A stretch of 64,000 nucleotides of DNA from Callorhinus ursinus (Eukaryota > Chordata > Mammalia > Carnivora > Otariidae): assembly GCF_003265705.1 (NCBI RefSeq), contig NW_020313255.1, positions 753,013 to 817,012 on the forward strand, in the 5' to 3' direction. Position 1 is the stretch's first letter. Each line of letters begins with the position of its first letter. The position numbers and the translations under genes are program-made. This document shows, one piece after another, positions 23,065 through 33,842 of this stretch. The notes beneath the pieces were generated by a model. It worked only from the letters and a program-made list of their open reading frames with translations, searched no databases and had not been told where the DNA came from.

Positions 23065-24699
23065 CCTAGGGAGGCTTCGTGGGCAGGGCCAGGATGGTGA
23101 CGTCCCCAGCCTGGGGGCAACTGGACAGTCCCCCATGGACCCTGCAGCTGGAAGGTTCCTGTGGGGCCAGGAGGGAGTGGATGGAGCGCATGGGCCTGGG
23201 ATGTCAAGTGGAGCAGGGTGTGTGGGGAGAACGGCAGGGTGTGAAGGCCTGCTGGGTGGTGTTAATAGAGATCTGGTGTCCAGAATAAAGAAGGTGATTT
23301 CCTCTTTAGTCTGCACTGATGAGGTCTCCCAGGCTGATCCTGCTTGTGCTTCAGGCTTGGCCCCAAGCCCACTGGCCTGGGAGGCCTCCCCCAACCCTGA
23401 GGCCATCACCCCACTGGCGGCTTCTGGGTTGCTGCTCCTAACGTCTTCCTGCCCACGTGAGAGCTGCCTGCAGGCCTTGCCTCTGTGATTGGAGGCACTG
23501 GGGACAGGCCTGCCCGCTAAGGCGCAAGCCCAGTGCCGTCTCCGTGAAGACAAATAACGCCTCCCCGGAGGCATCCTCCTCCAGGAAGTAGAAAAGGGCC
23601 CCCAGGATCCCCCAGGCCTTGCCGGTCCCCCTCCATTTTACACCGAGTCTTCAAAATCAGCTGCTTCTTCCAGCGCTCACGTAAAACCCTGAGCGTGGGA
23701 TCCTGACTCCAGAGGGATCCTCGTCTCAGCCTGGTGCTGGAGTGGGGCTGGTGCTCTCCCGATTCACCCGTCCTTGTGGCAGGAGGCCGGAGAGCAGGTA
23801 GGGCCTGGCGGGGCCCTCCTTGGCGGCTGCCTTCTTGGGACGGGCTGGCCCTTTCAGCCTTTTCTGTGCTTCCGTCCCTGTCTCTGGATGTTCCTGGGCA
23901 CCCCTCCCTCCCTCCCTCTCTGGCGCTGGCCCCACTCCCTGAGGAAACAGAAGCCACAGGGGCTCAGTGGGGGAACAACAGCAAATGGGCTGAGACTCTC
24001 CTCTCAGGGGTGAGGCCCGGCACAGCTGGGCAGCCTCAGCAAATGGTGCGTGTGGTCAGGGCCTCCCCCTGCGCCGCTCCCCCTCCCCTGGCCCCCAGCC
24101 CTCCGCGGAGCTCCTTCATGGCCTCCCTTGCCCTCGGGCTGCTCTGGTGCACAGCTATGGTGATGGAGAAACAGGCCCGAAGGTGCCCATACTCTGAGGA
24201 GGGGATCTGAGGATGGGCAGGGCCCCCTGGCCTTGGATGGAGCCCATTCCCAGCCCCGTCCTGGGAACCCGAGACCTCCCAGGCAGGGCCAAGTTGGGGG
24301 GGTCACCAGCAGGCAGTCCCAGGAGCCACACACAGGCCAGCCTGGCCCAGCCCCTCCCTGCAGCTGCCCCTCAAGGGCATTCCAGGGAAATGCCCAGAAT
24401 GCCAGGGCCCCACCCTGCGGGCTTGCCCCAGCCACCTGCTGCCCGGGTCACCTTCCTCGGCAAGCAAGGGCCCCAAATGCCCACCGCCTGCCCTTTCTTG
24501 GCTCCTCCTCCCCTCTCGAGGGGCCTTGCTTTGTGGGGCTGCTTTCACCAACCACACTGGGAGCTGTGTCCCCACCACCGAGGGTCCCTTGAACCGGGGC
24601 TGGCCTGGGGCCTGGGGATGACTGTGTGGGGAGCGGCCTCTCCAGGAACGCTGCAGGACCCCGTGGCCTGGCCCGGGGAGGGGGAGTCTTGGCCCCTTC

Positions 24700-24830
24700 C
24701 TTCGGCAAATCTCTTCTGGGCATCTGCTTTGTCGGGTCTGTGTGAGGTGCTGGGGGCATGGAGGGGACCGGGCACCCTGTCCCCGTGGAGCTCTGGGTGT
24801 GGGGCCCAGAGGGCTCCAGACCACCAGGCA
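24700..24830 (+). repeat. L2 (LINE2) 3' fragment
   Basis: 'cggcaaatctcttctgggca', 'tctgtgtgaggtgctggggg' and 'cctgtccccgtggagctctg' align in order with L2 (caacaaatatttattgagc..., ...gtgctaggcgctgggg..., ...ccctgccctcatggagctta). It is strongly diverged. Confidence 0.5.
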
Positions 24831-25334
24831 GTCGGCTGCCCCCACGCACGGGGTCCCAGGTGGCCCTGGTCTCTGCCTGGGGAGGAACGGATGCCCTTTG
24901 GGGTTTTCATCCTCCAGGGCCGTCCTGAGATGCTGCTCAGCAGCGGCTGCCTCACGAGTCCTCCCTGGAGGAACTGGAGACCCCGGACCCGACCGGCAGC
25001 TTCGGGCAGAGCGCCACCATGAGCCCGAACCCACCAGAAGGCTTGGCTGGCATGGGGGACCCCGAGGCCTGGCATGATCATCTGGCCGCCTGCCACGGCC
25101 TTGAGGGCAGCCAGGGGCAGGGAGGGCAGTTTCTGGGAAGCGAGTGCACAGAACGCTCCTGCCCGAGTGTTCACAGGGAGCTCCTCAGCCACGCCTGGGG
25201 GGCTGTAACGGGGGGGGGGGCGTGCCGGGGACACGGGAGCCCTGCACGCCCGCAGCCCCGAGCCCCAGCACCCACCAGCACCGTCAGGGGCAGCAAGTAT
25301 ACCAAGTGTCGGTTTGGGGCCACACCACCAGCCT

Positions 25335-25400
25335 TGCTCTGCTCGACAGCCTCAGTTTCCCTACCTGTAAGTGGGGATGGCATGCCCGTCCCCAGCGTTG
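25335..25400 (+). repeat. MIR-like fragment
   Basis: 'gcctcagtttccctacctgt' followed by 'aagtggggatggcatgccc' is the MIR core. Confidence 0.55.
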
Positions 25401-26599
25401 TGCGAGGACAGGGGGCAGGCAGCGGGGCGGTGGTCAGTTAGCCCCCGGGGCCAGCCAGACTCTCCCTCCTAGTCCTTGGGGCCGGGCTCTGGCTTTCCAT
25501 GGCCCCTTCTGCTCCAGCAGGAAATCCCTCTGGACACAGAGACCTCGGTGTGGACTGAGCTGCTGGGGGCCGGCGGGCGGCGGCGGGGGTGGGGTGGGCC
25601 ACAACACCCAGCATGACTGGCCTGCTCGAGGGTCAGCTGGTCAGTGGGGTGCTGCTCTTTGACCCTGCCCACAGGCTGTGGGCTCCAGGCCAAGAGTTCA
25701 GAAATAAAAATGCCTTTGTGTGAGGAAGGGCCTCAGGACGAAGAGCAGAGCTGGGCTCTGGGCGTCCGAGAGGGGGCAAACGGCACCCAGCACCCTGTAA
25801 TGAGGGCTGTGCTCCTGGAGCGTCCCTGGGGCCGGGACACTGGTGAGAACAGAAAGTTCTGGTCTTTCCCCCAGCCTGAGCTGTGCAGGTGGCTACCAGG
25901 GACCAGAGCTGGGTGTGAACGGGCGGTAAGGGGGTTCCAGAGGGACAGGAAGGTCCGGGCCAAAAGAATGCATTGAGGGGTTGGGGGGGCAGTGCTGAGT
26001 CCTGTGTGTGTCCAGGGGAGCCCAGTGGGGGTGAGCCCAGATGGCCACGGGCCACAGCTGGGTGGCCACTCATGTTCTGACCTAAGGAGCCCTGGGGGCC
26101 TCTGGAACCCTCCAGAATCTCACACTAGAATGTTGTTTGGTTATAGATTTTTTAGCCCCAGACCCAGTAGCCAACTTGAACCCTGGGCAGGTGCAACGTG
26201 GGGCTCAGGTACGGAGGGAGGGGCCAGAACTCCCCCAACTCCTGCCACAGCCCCCAGAATTGGGAGAACACTGACCAGTGAGGAGGCGGGACCAGCCAAA
26301 GTTGGGAGCTGGGCCTCTCTCCAAGCCCAGGATGCTCCTGTGAAACAGGGAGCTGGCCTTCCTGCCTCCCAAGGCTCATCCCTGGGCCATCCAATGCAGT
26401 GGGTCCGAGGTGGGCGCTCACACCCACACCCGGCCCCCAGGGCGACGGGCCCAGCGTGGTGGAGGGAGGAGCCTCGGTCGTCCAGGGTGCTGGCCAGTGA
26501 GCCCTCAGACCCTGCTGGTGGCGGCGATCAGGTGCAGCTGCTGCGTGGCCCGGCCCTGCCCCCCCGAGGCCCGCGTGCACCCCAGAGAGGTGAGAACCC

Positions 26600-27003
26600 A
26601 CGAGCGCAGCCGCCCGTCCCAGCCGCCGCGTCCATCAGCAGAAGGGATGATTAAAACCCAGTGCATCCGTGTACTGGACTACGATTCGGCTAGGGAAGGG
26701 ACGACCCCAGAGGGGGCATTATGTTGAGTGAAAGAGCCACTCACAGACGGGCACATCACATGCCATGTCCAGAGCAGGGGATCCACATACACAGAAAGTA
26801 GCCGAGCGGCTCTGGAGGCCGGGCCAGGGGGGATGGTAAAGGACGCGATTTCCCCCAAGCTGATGAAAATGTTCCAGAATTGATTGTGGCGATGCTTACC
26901 CATATTTATGAACACCCTAGAAATCGTTGAATTGTATGCTTTAAATGAGAAATTGTATGGCATGCAAATTACATCTCAGTGATGCTGTTCCAACAAATAA
27001 AAG
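26600..27003 (+). repeat. L1 3'UTR fragment with poly(A) signal
   Basis: The order is L1 3'UTR: 'gtccatcagcagaaggga', 'cattatgttgagtgaaagag', 'tgatgaaaatgttccagaat', 'gaattgtatgctttaaatg', 'gaaattgtatggcatgcaaa', then the terminal AATAAA at 26,996-27,001. Confidence 0.8.
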
Positions 27004-27255
27004 CTTTGCTCGGTCCCGGCCAGGCAGGGTGCCAGCCCCGGCTGCTCATGCAGGCGTGGGCGTGTGTCCTCTCCATCACCACGGCCTCCCCTTCGGTGGG
27101 CTAGGGTGGGGTGGCTGTGGGAGGCCAGGTGGGCTTGGGAGGGGGACAGCCCGGGGCCCGGCTCCCGTCTGCTGCAGGCGGTGTGGTGTTTGTTCAGGAG
27201 GCCCCGGGCCCTGCTCCCGACCCGCCAGAGGCCTCCTCTGGTCCTGCCCTTCTCA

Positions 27256-27268
27256 GAACCTTCCAGAA
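27256..27268. promoter_or_regulatory. Heat-shock-element-like triplet
   Basis: GAACCTTCCAGAA is GAA-nn-TTC-nn-GAA with exact 2-bp spacing, the minimal three-unit HSF1 site. A one-mismatch version (GAA-cc-CTC-ca-GAA) lies at 26,105-26,117. About one such match is expected by chance in a window this size. Confidence 0.25.
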
Positions 27269-27747
27269 GGATGTTTTTGCAGGGACCTGCTGAGCAAATG
27301 GCATTTGGTCTCTGGCCTGGAAGCCTGGTGGGGAGGGACCCCACAACCCAGACCCATTTAGGAGCGGCCTGTTTCCTCTGGACACTCGGATCTGGCCAGA
27401 GCCCAGCTCTGCTGCTTCTCGGCACCCCCAAGCCATGGGACCCCAGGGTTGCCAGTCCCATGGGTTATCCTGGGCGTTGGTGAGGCTGTGTGCAGGGCCT
27501 GAGCCCCCAAGCGGGAAGGTCTTTATCACCAGGAGGGCCTGGGGAGGGGCTCAGGCAAACCCGGTGTGGCCCTCCCGGGCACGTCAGGCCCTGATTCAGC
27601 AGGAAAGGCCAGGGTGCCGAGCTGGGGTGGTCCAGGGCAGTGTGGCCTCAGCCTGGAGGCTCAGAGAGCCCAGCCCTATGGCCCAGGAGGCCAGGAGGCA
27701 TCTGGTCCCTCCCCTGGGCCCCCTTCTCCTCCCTCAGACCCCAGCCC

Positions 27748-27757
27748 CTAATTATAA
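27748..27757. promoter_or_regulatory. MEF2-type site beside a RUNX-like motif
   Basis: CTAATTATAA matches YTAWWWWTAR and is immediately followed by AACCACA (27,756-27,762), a RUNX core. It lies in unique GC-rich DNA. Function is inference. Confidence 0.3.
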
Positions 27758-30700
27758 CCACACTTCCCACAGCTAGCCCCCACTCGGCCGAGCTCCACGC
27801 CATCCGGATCTGGTGGGGGGTGGGTGAGAGTTTTCCCAGAAACGGGCCTGTGAGTCACCAGCCAGCCCAGGAAGTGGCCGCCTCCTGTCCAGCCAGCTGA
27901 CCACCGGGCCTCAGTTTGGACCATAACGCAAGAGGCCATTCACGCATGACCTCAGAGTTGACCGAGAGCCTTCTGCACCCAGGCCTCGAGGAACTCCGCG
28001 GTAGGCGGGCCTGCCCAGCAGCAGTGGATGGATCCGGAGGAGTGGCAGGCCCGGGGACGGGGGGGGCGTGGGGGGCCTTCCCGAAGGGATCAGCTGGTGG
28101 GGGGCCCTGTGGTCAGAGCAGACAAAGCCCAGAAGGGAGGCTCCGTGGCTGAGCTAGACCACTTCCCAGCCTGAAATTCAGGGGCCAGCAGGGCACAGCC
28201 CAGGCCTCTGTCACCTCTGGGGACCAGAGCCGCCCAGGGCCTCGATTTCCTGGCACTCCAGACCCCCCACGCCTGCCCTGCGGCAGAGACTCCCCCTGTG
28301 CACCCTCCTCCAGCCCCTACTTCGGAGCCCTTGCCCCCTCTCGCCTCCACCCCGGCCCGGGAACGTGCCCTCCGGCCTGGGGCAGCCTCATCCTGGCCCC
28401 TGCTCTGTCGGGCCTCTGTGTCCATGGCACTTTGGGATCCGAGAGCACGGGGTGGGAAAGGCGAAGTACCGATGGCTAGAGCCATCAGGGAGCCTTCAGC
28501 CTGTGGGGTACTGAGGCACGTTGGTCCGAGCACTGCCCCAGCAGACTGACCTCGGCTTGCTTCACCAACCCAGGTACACGTGTATCCTGGTCCTGGCTGC
28601 AGGGGCGGGGGCGGGTCGCACACCTCTTGCCGGTGCCCCTGAGTGCACCCACCCCTCCCCTGCTTCCCAGATCCCCAGCCCAGGGGGGTGAGGGGCCCAG
28701 GGCAGGGGTTTTCCATCGCACCTGAGCCTGTCCCTGGCTCTCCCGGCAGAGGGGATGGCGATGGGAGGGGTGTCGGGGGGCTTTGCTTTCTGGGGTCACA
28801 GAAACATCGCTTTCCCCACCATCTTCCTGCAGGCCAGGGAAGTGAGTTCTCCCAGACCCCCCCCCCGCCCCCCGCCGACAGCAAATTCCAGAGCCCCCTC
28901 TCTTCCTCCTCCCTGCAGCTGAGTTATCCTTCCCCAGCTCTGCTCTGGTCTCCTCCCAGGCTGGCCTCCAGGAAGACCAAGTAAAGCCGAAGCGGGGCCA
29001 GGTCGCAGGCACCTCCAGCTGTGCAAACACTCTGCAGGGGCCGCGGGGGAGGAGATGCTTGACCCCACTCCCGGCTGTTGGAGAGCGGCCAGGGGGTGGG
29101 ATCAGGAGCTGGGGCCTCGGGCCCACTCCTCCCCACCGCAGCCTGGACTCCGGCCTGCCCTGTCCTGGCCCTGGCCAGGGTTTGTCACCATGGTCGGGTT
29201 TAAGCCGTGGCCAGAGACGGTGGCCTGGGGAGACCCTCAGGCTGTTGGGGGTAGGAGGAGAGACCCTGCAGCTCTGGGCCACCAGGAGGGTGTGGAGGAG
29301 CAGGGAGAGTGACCGGATTTGGAGGCAGGGGTCAGCCTTGGGGTCCAAAGGGCTCTGGGCCCAGGCAGGCCCGGGAGACACAAAGCCCCAAGTGGGGAGG
29401 CCAGATGTGGTGGAGTGTGTGGCTCTGAGCTCAGGGTGGTACCCGTGGCAGAGAGCGGACATGCCGCTCGTGGCCATGGGTCTTCGCGGCCTTCTGGAGT
29501 GGAGTCCTCCCCGAGGGGAGCTGCTGGTGCAGATGGAGGGGTCAGCGTCTTGAGCAGGACCACGGGGCCCCGGGGGGTCTCCTCCAGGAGGGTGTCCTCC
29601 CCGGGCGGGGCGGGATGGAGCTGAACGTGCCAGGACAGGTGGCTTCTGAGCCCCCCAAGGGAGGTGAGAGGGCAGCTGCTTGGAGGACTTGGCAAGCCCA
29701 GGGTTCAGGGGTGGGGTCACTGGGAGGGGCGGCTACAGGCTGCCGCGCTGGTGGAGTCCTCAGTCGGCCAGGGATGGGTGCCGCCGTGGGCCTGCTATGT
29801 GGACAAGCTGCAGGGTGCGGGGAGGAGCTCACGGCCCCCCGGCGCCAGCCATCAGGGAGCTTGGGGGTGGGGGGGTGGGGCTTTGGTGTGAGTCTCTGCT
29901 TCACGGAGGCAGCGGGGGAGAAAGGGGCGCTGGGGAGAGGCGGCCCCCTCTGCTGGGGGACTTGAGTGAGTCCGCCTCTCTGGTCCTGAGATCCCTGTGA
30001 GCCGGAGCAGCTGCTGAAGAAAGAGATGTGGAGAAGAGCAGGCCCTCCGTCGGGAGCACCTGCAGGGTGGTTGCTGGGTTAGGGTGACCAGGAGTCTTCC
30101 CAAAAGAGCTGGCATCTGAGCCTGGACTGGGTGCTCAGCTGTCCCAGGGGCTCCCCGGATGGGGGCTGAGCCGGAGGCACGCCCAGGAGGACCGCAGACA
30201 GGTGCAGCGCCAGCCAAGCCGGGCTAGGCAGAGAACCGGCGTTTCAGGGCAATAAACTCCCCACCAGCCGAAGCGGAGAAAGGAGAGGGAGGCCCAGGCC
30301 TGCCCGGCCCCAGGCAATGCACCCAGGACTGGGAGGGCTTGCAGGTGGGGTGGCCAGAGGACAGAGAGCATGGGGTACTGGTCTGCCCGGCTCGTTACGG
30401 CAGGGAGAGGCGTGGGAGAGGGTCTGGTCTGAATGGGGATTCGTGCTTTCAAAGGAAAAGATGCTGTGAACTCAGATTTATTGTCAGGCAAGATGTGTAG
30501 GAGCTGCCGTAAAATGGAAAGCAGGCCCCACGTCCGGGGCAGCCAGGCTCCGTGGGAACCGGCGGGGGTGGCAGGGGTGGGGGCGGCGGTGTGGGCTCGG
30601 GATCTCGGCTTCCTCTCTTCCCGCCTACCCGGCCGCCGGTTTGCCTAACCGCTGGCCTGTGCCATGATCAGGCACCTTTAGTTGCCGGCAGGACACCTCT

Positions 30701-31964
30701 CCACGGTGCTACCGGTCCGGCTTCTTTGGCAGGCCCTCACCAGGTGACCCTCCCTCCAGGACTCGGAGCCCACGTGCGGGGCCGTGAGGTCCGGCTCCCA
30801 GGCCAGAGGCCTCCACCTGCACGCTGACCCAGCATCGGGAGCAACCCGGGCTCCGACGGCCCTGTGTCATCTCTGGTGTCCTCACCCCTTCTACCGGTGA
30901 AGAAGCTCAAGAGATGAGTGAATATTTAGGGAGGGCCTCACGTTCCCCAAGTCCAGTGGAGGAAGACAGGGGTAAGCCAGAAGTACCTACTGGCCCCAGG
31001 CTGCCCAAAAGGGACCACTGCTGGGTGGGGAAGAGCTCAGGGTGGCTGTGAGCTGAAGGGAGGCAGCAGCTAGGACAGGAGTCCCCTTCTAGAGAGGCCG
31101 AGACCCCCTTCCAGGGGGAGTCGTCCTAGAGGACTTCCTGGAGGAGGAGGAATTTCAGGGGCACTTGGAGACTAGACATCTCTCTGGGCCCTAGTTTTCT
31201 CCCCTGCGAGATGGGAAAAGAGGCGTGTCCCATTTGCTGCATGGGCCTTTTATAGAAAGGAGCAGGTGAGCTCATGGACAAGAAGGCACAAGAGCTTCTT
31301 CCCCCCTGGGTGTGCCTCTGCTACACTATGTGCCAAAGGGATCCAGGAGTCATCGTGTGCCAGTGAACACAGGGACCCTAGAGGCTGAGCCCCAGGCAGC
31401 CTGAGGCTGGCTGGTGCTGTGGATTCCCCCTGGCCTGTCTCACGGGGCCTGGGAGCAGCCTCGGGGCCTTGCCAAGGGCTCACGAGGTGGAGCGGTCGGA
31501 GGGACGTACCCTGCCCTGGCCAGGCTGGGAGAGCTGGGTCTCTGCTCGCTCCCTGCAAGGCGTCAGCAGAACAAAGAGGAAGCTGGGCTGGTGCAATGCG
31601 GTCCTTCTTCTCTGCGATCTCACGAGCTTGTGCAATGAACGGGATCCGGAAAACTGGCCTCCTGAGGCCGCACGCAACAAGCAAGCCCAGGGGTCACCCA
31701 GGAGGCGGCCTGCACCCCGGCGACCACAGGTCACCCTCGCCAGCTGGGGCCCCTGGGATTCCCAGCCCCTTCGGCCCTCTGGCTGCAGAGGCCCGCGCCT
31801 GCCCCAGCTTCAGTGCCCCCTGCCCTGGGCTCCAAGGGGCTAGACCTTTCTCCCTGCTCATCCATGTGCTGCCACTGTCCCCCTTCTGAGAGAGGCCTGC
31901 CTACGTCATGCTGCCCTTTGTGCCTTGATCCCCCAGCACGGAGCAGGAGCCTGGCCCTTGAATG

Positions 31965-32100
31965 GAGCCAGGCTCTGGTCTTAGAGCCACCCTGGGTTCG
32001 AGTCCCGGCCCAAAGGCTGCAGCAAGACCCTTTCCTCTTGTGTACACGGGGGTCATGAAGGGGTCCACCCACAGAGGCACAGAGAGTGTCCGAGACAAGG
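31965..32100 (+). repeat. MIR fragment
   Basis: 'ggttcgagtcccggcccaaa', 'caagaccctttcctcttgtg' and 'acacgggggtcatgaaggg' follow MIR (ggattcgaatcccggctc..., ...cctcagtttcctcatctg...). Confidence 0.55.
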
Positions 32101-32509
32101 CCAGGGCCACACAGCAGCCCTGGGCCATGCCCTTGGCCGGGGTTGCGCTCAGGGCTCCTGTTAGAAAAGGGGAGCTGGGAAGGGGTCAGACAAGGTTCTG
32201 GGTGGAGCCAGGAGAGGTGAGGCCGAGGGGGCCATGGCACAAAGGCTGGGAGCTGAAGGTGGGCCCAGTTCCGCCCAGCTGGTGCCCAGAGGCGGCCTGG
32301 GCTGCCCCAGGTCCTGCGCTGGCCGTACCAGGAAAACGCAATGGTGGACCGGTGCCCCTCCCAAGGCGCCCAGCCGGCTGGACCCTCCCCTGGCTTTGCC
32401 CTGGGAAGAGTCAATATGTCCCCGGCACCCCCCAGGAGTGATGGCCCCCCCAGAGGACAGCCCAGGCCAGGTTGGGTCTGGGCGGCATGGGAGGGGCCGC
32501 TGGAGACCT

Positions 32510-32800
32510 GGTTATCTAGGCTCCCCTGACAGGGCGCTGGATACAGAGCCCAGAGCCCCCAGCCCAGCGAGTTATCAGGGGCCGTTGCCAGCGTGACCTC
32601 ACCAGGCCCAGGCCGGGCCCGGGGGCGGGGGTGCCCGAGGCGTTCCCAGCCCGCCCGGTGCCCGCTATCTAGGGCAGCCTCGCCCGGCCGAGATAGCTGC
32701 CCCAAGCAGAGATAGGCTGGGAACACTGCCGCAGGGCCGGCTCCCAGCCAGGGGAGAGGGGCGGCCGGCCGCCGGGAAGGGCTGTGGGTGCCGGGAGGAG
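32510..32800. promoter_or_regulatory. GATA-motif cluster with small CpG-dense patch
   Basis: Five WGATAR matches occur in 204 bp: TTATCT 32,512-32,517, TTATCA 32,572-32,577, CTATCT 32,665-32,670, AGATAG 32,691-32,696 and AGATAG 32,710-32,715. They are on both strands. About 20 CpGs lie in 32,580-32,800 by eye, with GGGCGG- and CCGCCC-type boxes. No interspersed repeat is recognised. The combination suggests a GATA-responsive enhancer or an alternative promoter; no exon could be attached to it. Confidence 0.45.
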
Positions 32801-33111
32801 GCCAGGGGCTTCTCGGAGTGGGTCAGCAGAGCAAGGGCTATGGGGCTGAGCTTGGGCATCTGTTGGAGAGACCAGAGAAGGGAAGGGGGTTGCCGGGGGC
32901 CACAGGGGTATTTGAGCAGGGCCCAGACTAGAGCTTGGTCTCTGGGTCCCTGCCCAGAGTGCCCTCCTCCCAGGACCCTGGCCCAGGCCATGGCCATGCC
33001 GGCTGCACCTTCTGCAGGCCTGGTTGGGCTTTCTCTCTACTTGGGAGGGAGCTGCAGGGTAGAGGGGTCAGGCCCCCTCCCACAGGGCCGGCCCCGCACG
33101 GCCGCACAGCT

Positions 33112-33165
33112 CCCCCCCCCCCCCCCCCCCGCCCCCCGGCCCCCCCCCCCCCCCCGGCCCCGGGA
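33112..33165. repeat. Poly-C tract (i-motif/G4-prone)
   Basis: Nineteen consecutive Cs (33,112-33,130), then further C runs broken by single or paired Gs up to 33,165. The complementary strand would form G-quadruplexes. Length here is unlikely to be assembled accurately. Confidence 0.8.
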
Positions 33166-33819
33166 CCACCGGCTCGAGCTGGTGCCCGAGGCAGTGCCTC
33201 CTCCTCTGTGCTGGGCTCCGAGTGTGACTTGCGGCCGGGGAGGGGCAAGGCAACACCTGTTATGAGCCCCGGGGGCCTGGCCTGGGCTTCAAGAGAGCAG
33301 AGCGGGGGCTGGCCCCCTAGGTGGGGAGGATCCCAGAAAGCCCTTCTTCCCACATGGACCCCGGGGCCCACCTTCCCGCCAGCCTCCCTGTTGCTCTCAC
33401 AACACCTGAATGGGTGCTGTGGCAGCATCCCGAGTCCCAGCTCAGGCCCCACCGTGCCCCCTACTGCGCCGTCTCCGGGGTCAGCGAGAGGGGATGGGGC
33501 ACACAACCCCATGGAGACCCGCGGCTCAGTGCCCCTGCGTCCCCACAAAGGCCCTGTCCTGCCGGCGGGTAGGGGTGTGAAGGAAGGGGTCTGGGTCTGA
33601 ATCAGGCTCTGCTCCCACATCTCAGCCTCCCCGCCTGTGCCTCGGACATCTGCCCAAGGACCCGTCAGATGTCTCGGGAGGTGCCCCCAGCCACAGGGGA
33701 GGGGGACAAGCTGTACCGCCCTGCCCTCTGGCACCGACCCCTCACATTCGGGACCCACCTCCTATTCGTCTCCTGGGAGCGGGACCCTAGAGGCCAAGGG
33801 GAGACGGTGGGTTCTGCCC

Positions 33820-33842
33820 GGGCATGTCCAGGAGGCTTGCCC
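33820..33842. promoter_or_regulatory. p53-family response-element-like site
   Basis: GGGCATGTCC (33,820-33,829) and AGGCTTGCCC (33,833-33,842) each fit the p53 decamer RRRCWWGYYY without mismatch, separated by a 3-bp spacer (AGG). Two perfect half-sites at short spacing are uncommon by chance. No gene in the window can be linked to the site. Confidence 0.4.

Larger units (their letters stand above)
21501..26599. other. Unique GC-rich segment, no gene seen
   Basis: About 5.1 kb of mostly single-copy DNA with an L2 piece (24,700), a MIR piece (25,335) and the MEF2-type sites listed separately. An open frame at 25,019-25,441 starts in a good Kozak context, but its 3' part runs through the MIR fragment and it matches nothing I know. 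Confidence 0.5.
27004..32509. other. Unique GC-rich segment, no gene seen
   Basis: This segment contains the longest open frame of the window (28,485-29,720, minus, 411 codons). The frame is Pro/Ser/Arg/Gly-rich, with no domain, signal peptide or repeat pattern of a known family. I treat it as chance in C-rich DNA. L2-like scraps lie near 30,080-30,150 and 31,125-31,165, and MIR-like pieces near 31,185 and 31,965. Confidence 0.5.

Noticed and set aside
25019..25441. ATG in strong Kozak context (gcgccaccATGa) with a 140-codon frame
   Set aside because: The 3' part is a MIR fragment, the product is low complexity, and no splice or homology support is visible.
28485..29720. Longest open frame, 411 codons, minus strand
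   Set aside because: Pro/Ser/Arg/Gly-rich throughout, no recognisable domain or signal peptide, overlapping long frames on the other strand, no exon boundaries. Typical of C-rich DNA.
31240..31256. TATAAAAGG on the minus strand as a possible core promoter
   Set aside because: No GC-box, initiator or downstream exon could be tied to it. A single TATA-like word next to a MIR-like scrap is weak.
31731..32726. Open frame of 331 codons, minus strand, overlapping the GATA cluster
   Set aside because: It runs through a MIR fragment and the GATA/CpG patch; composition is low complexity and no domain is seen.
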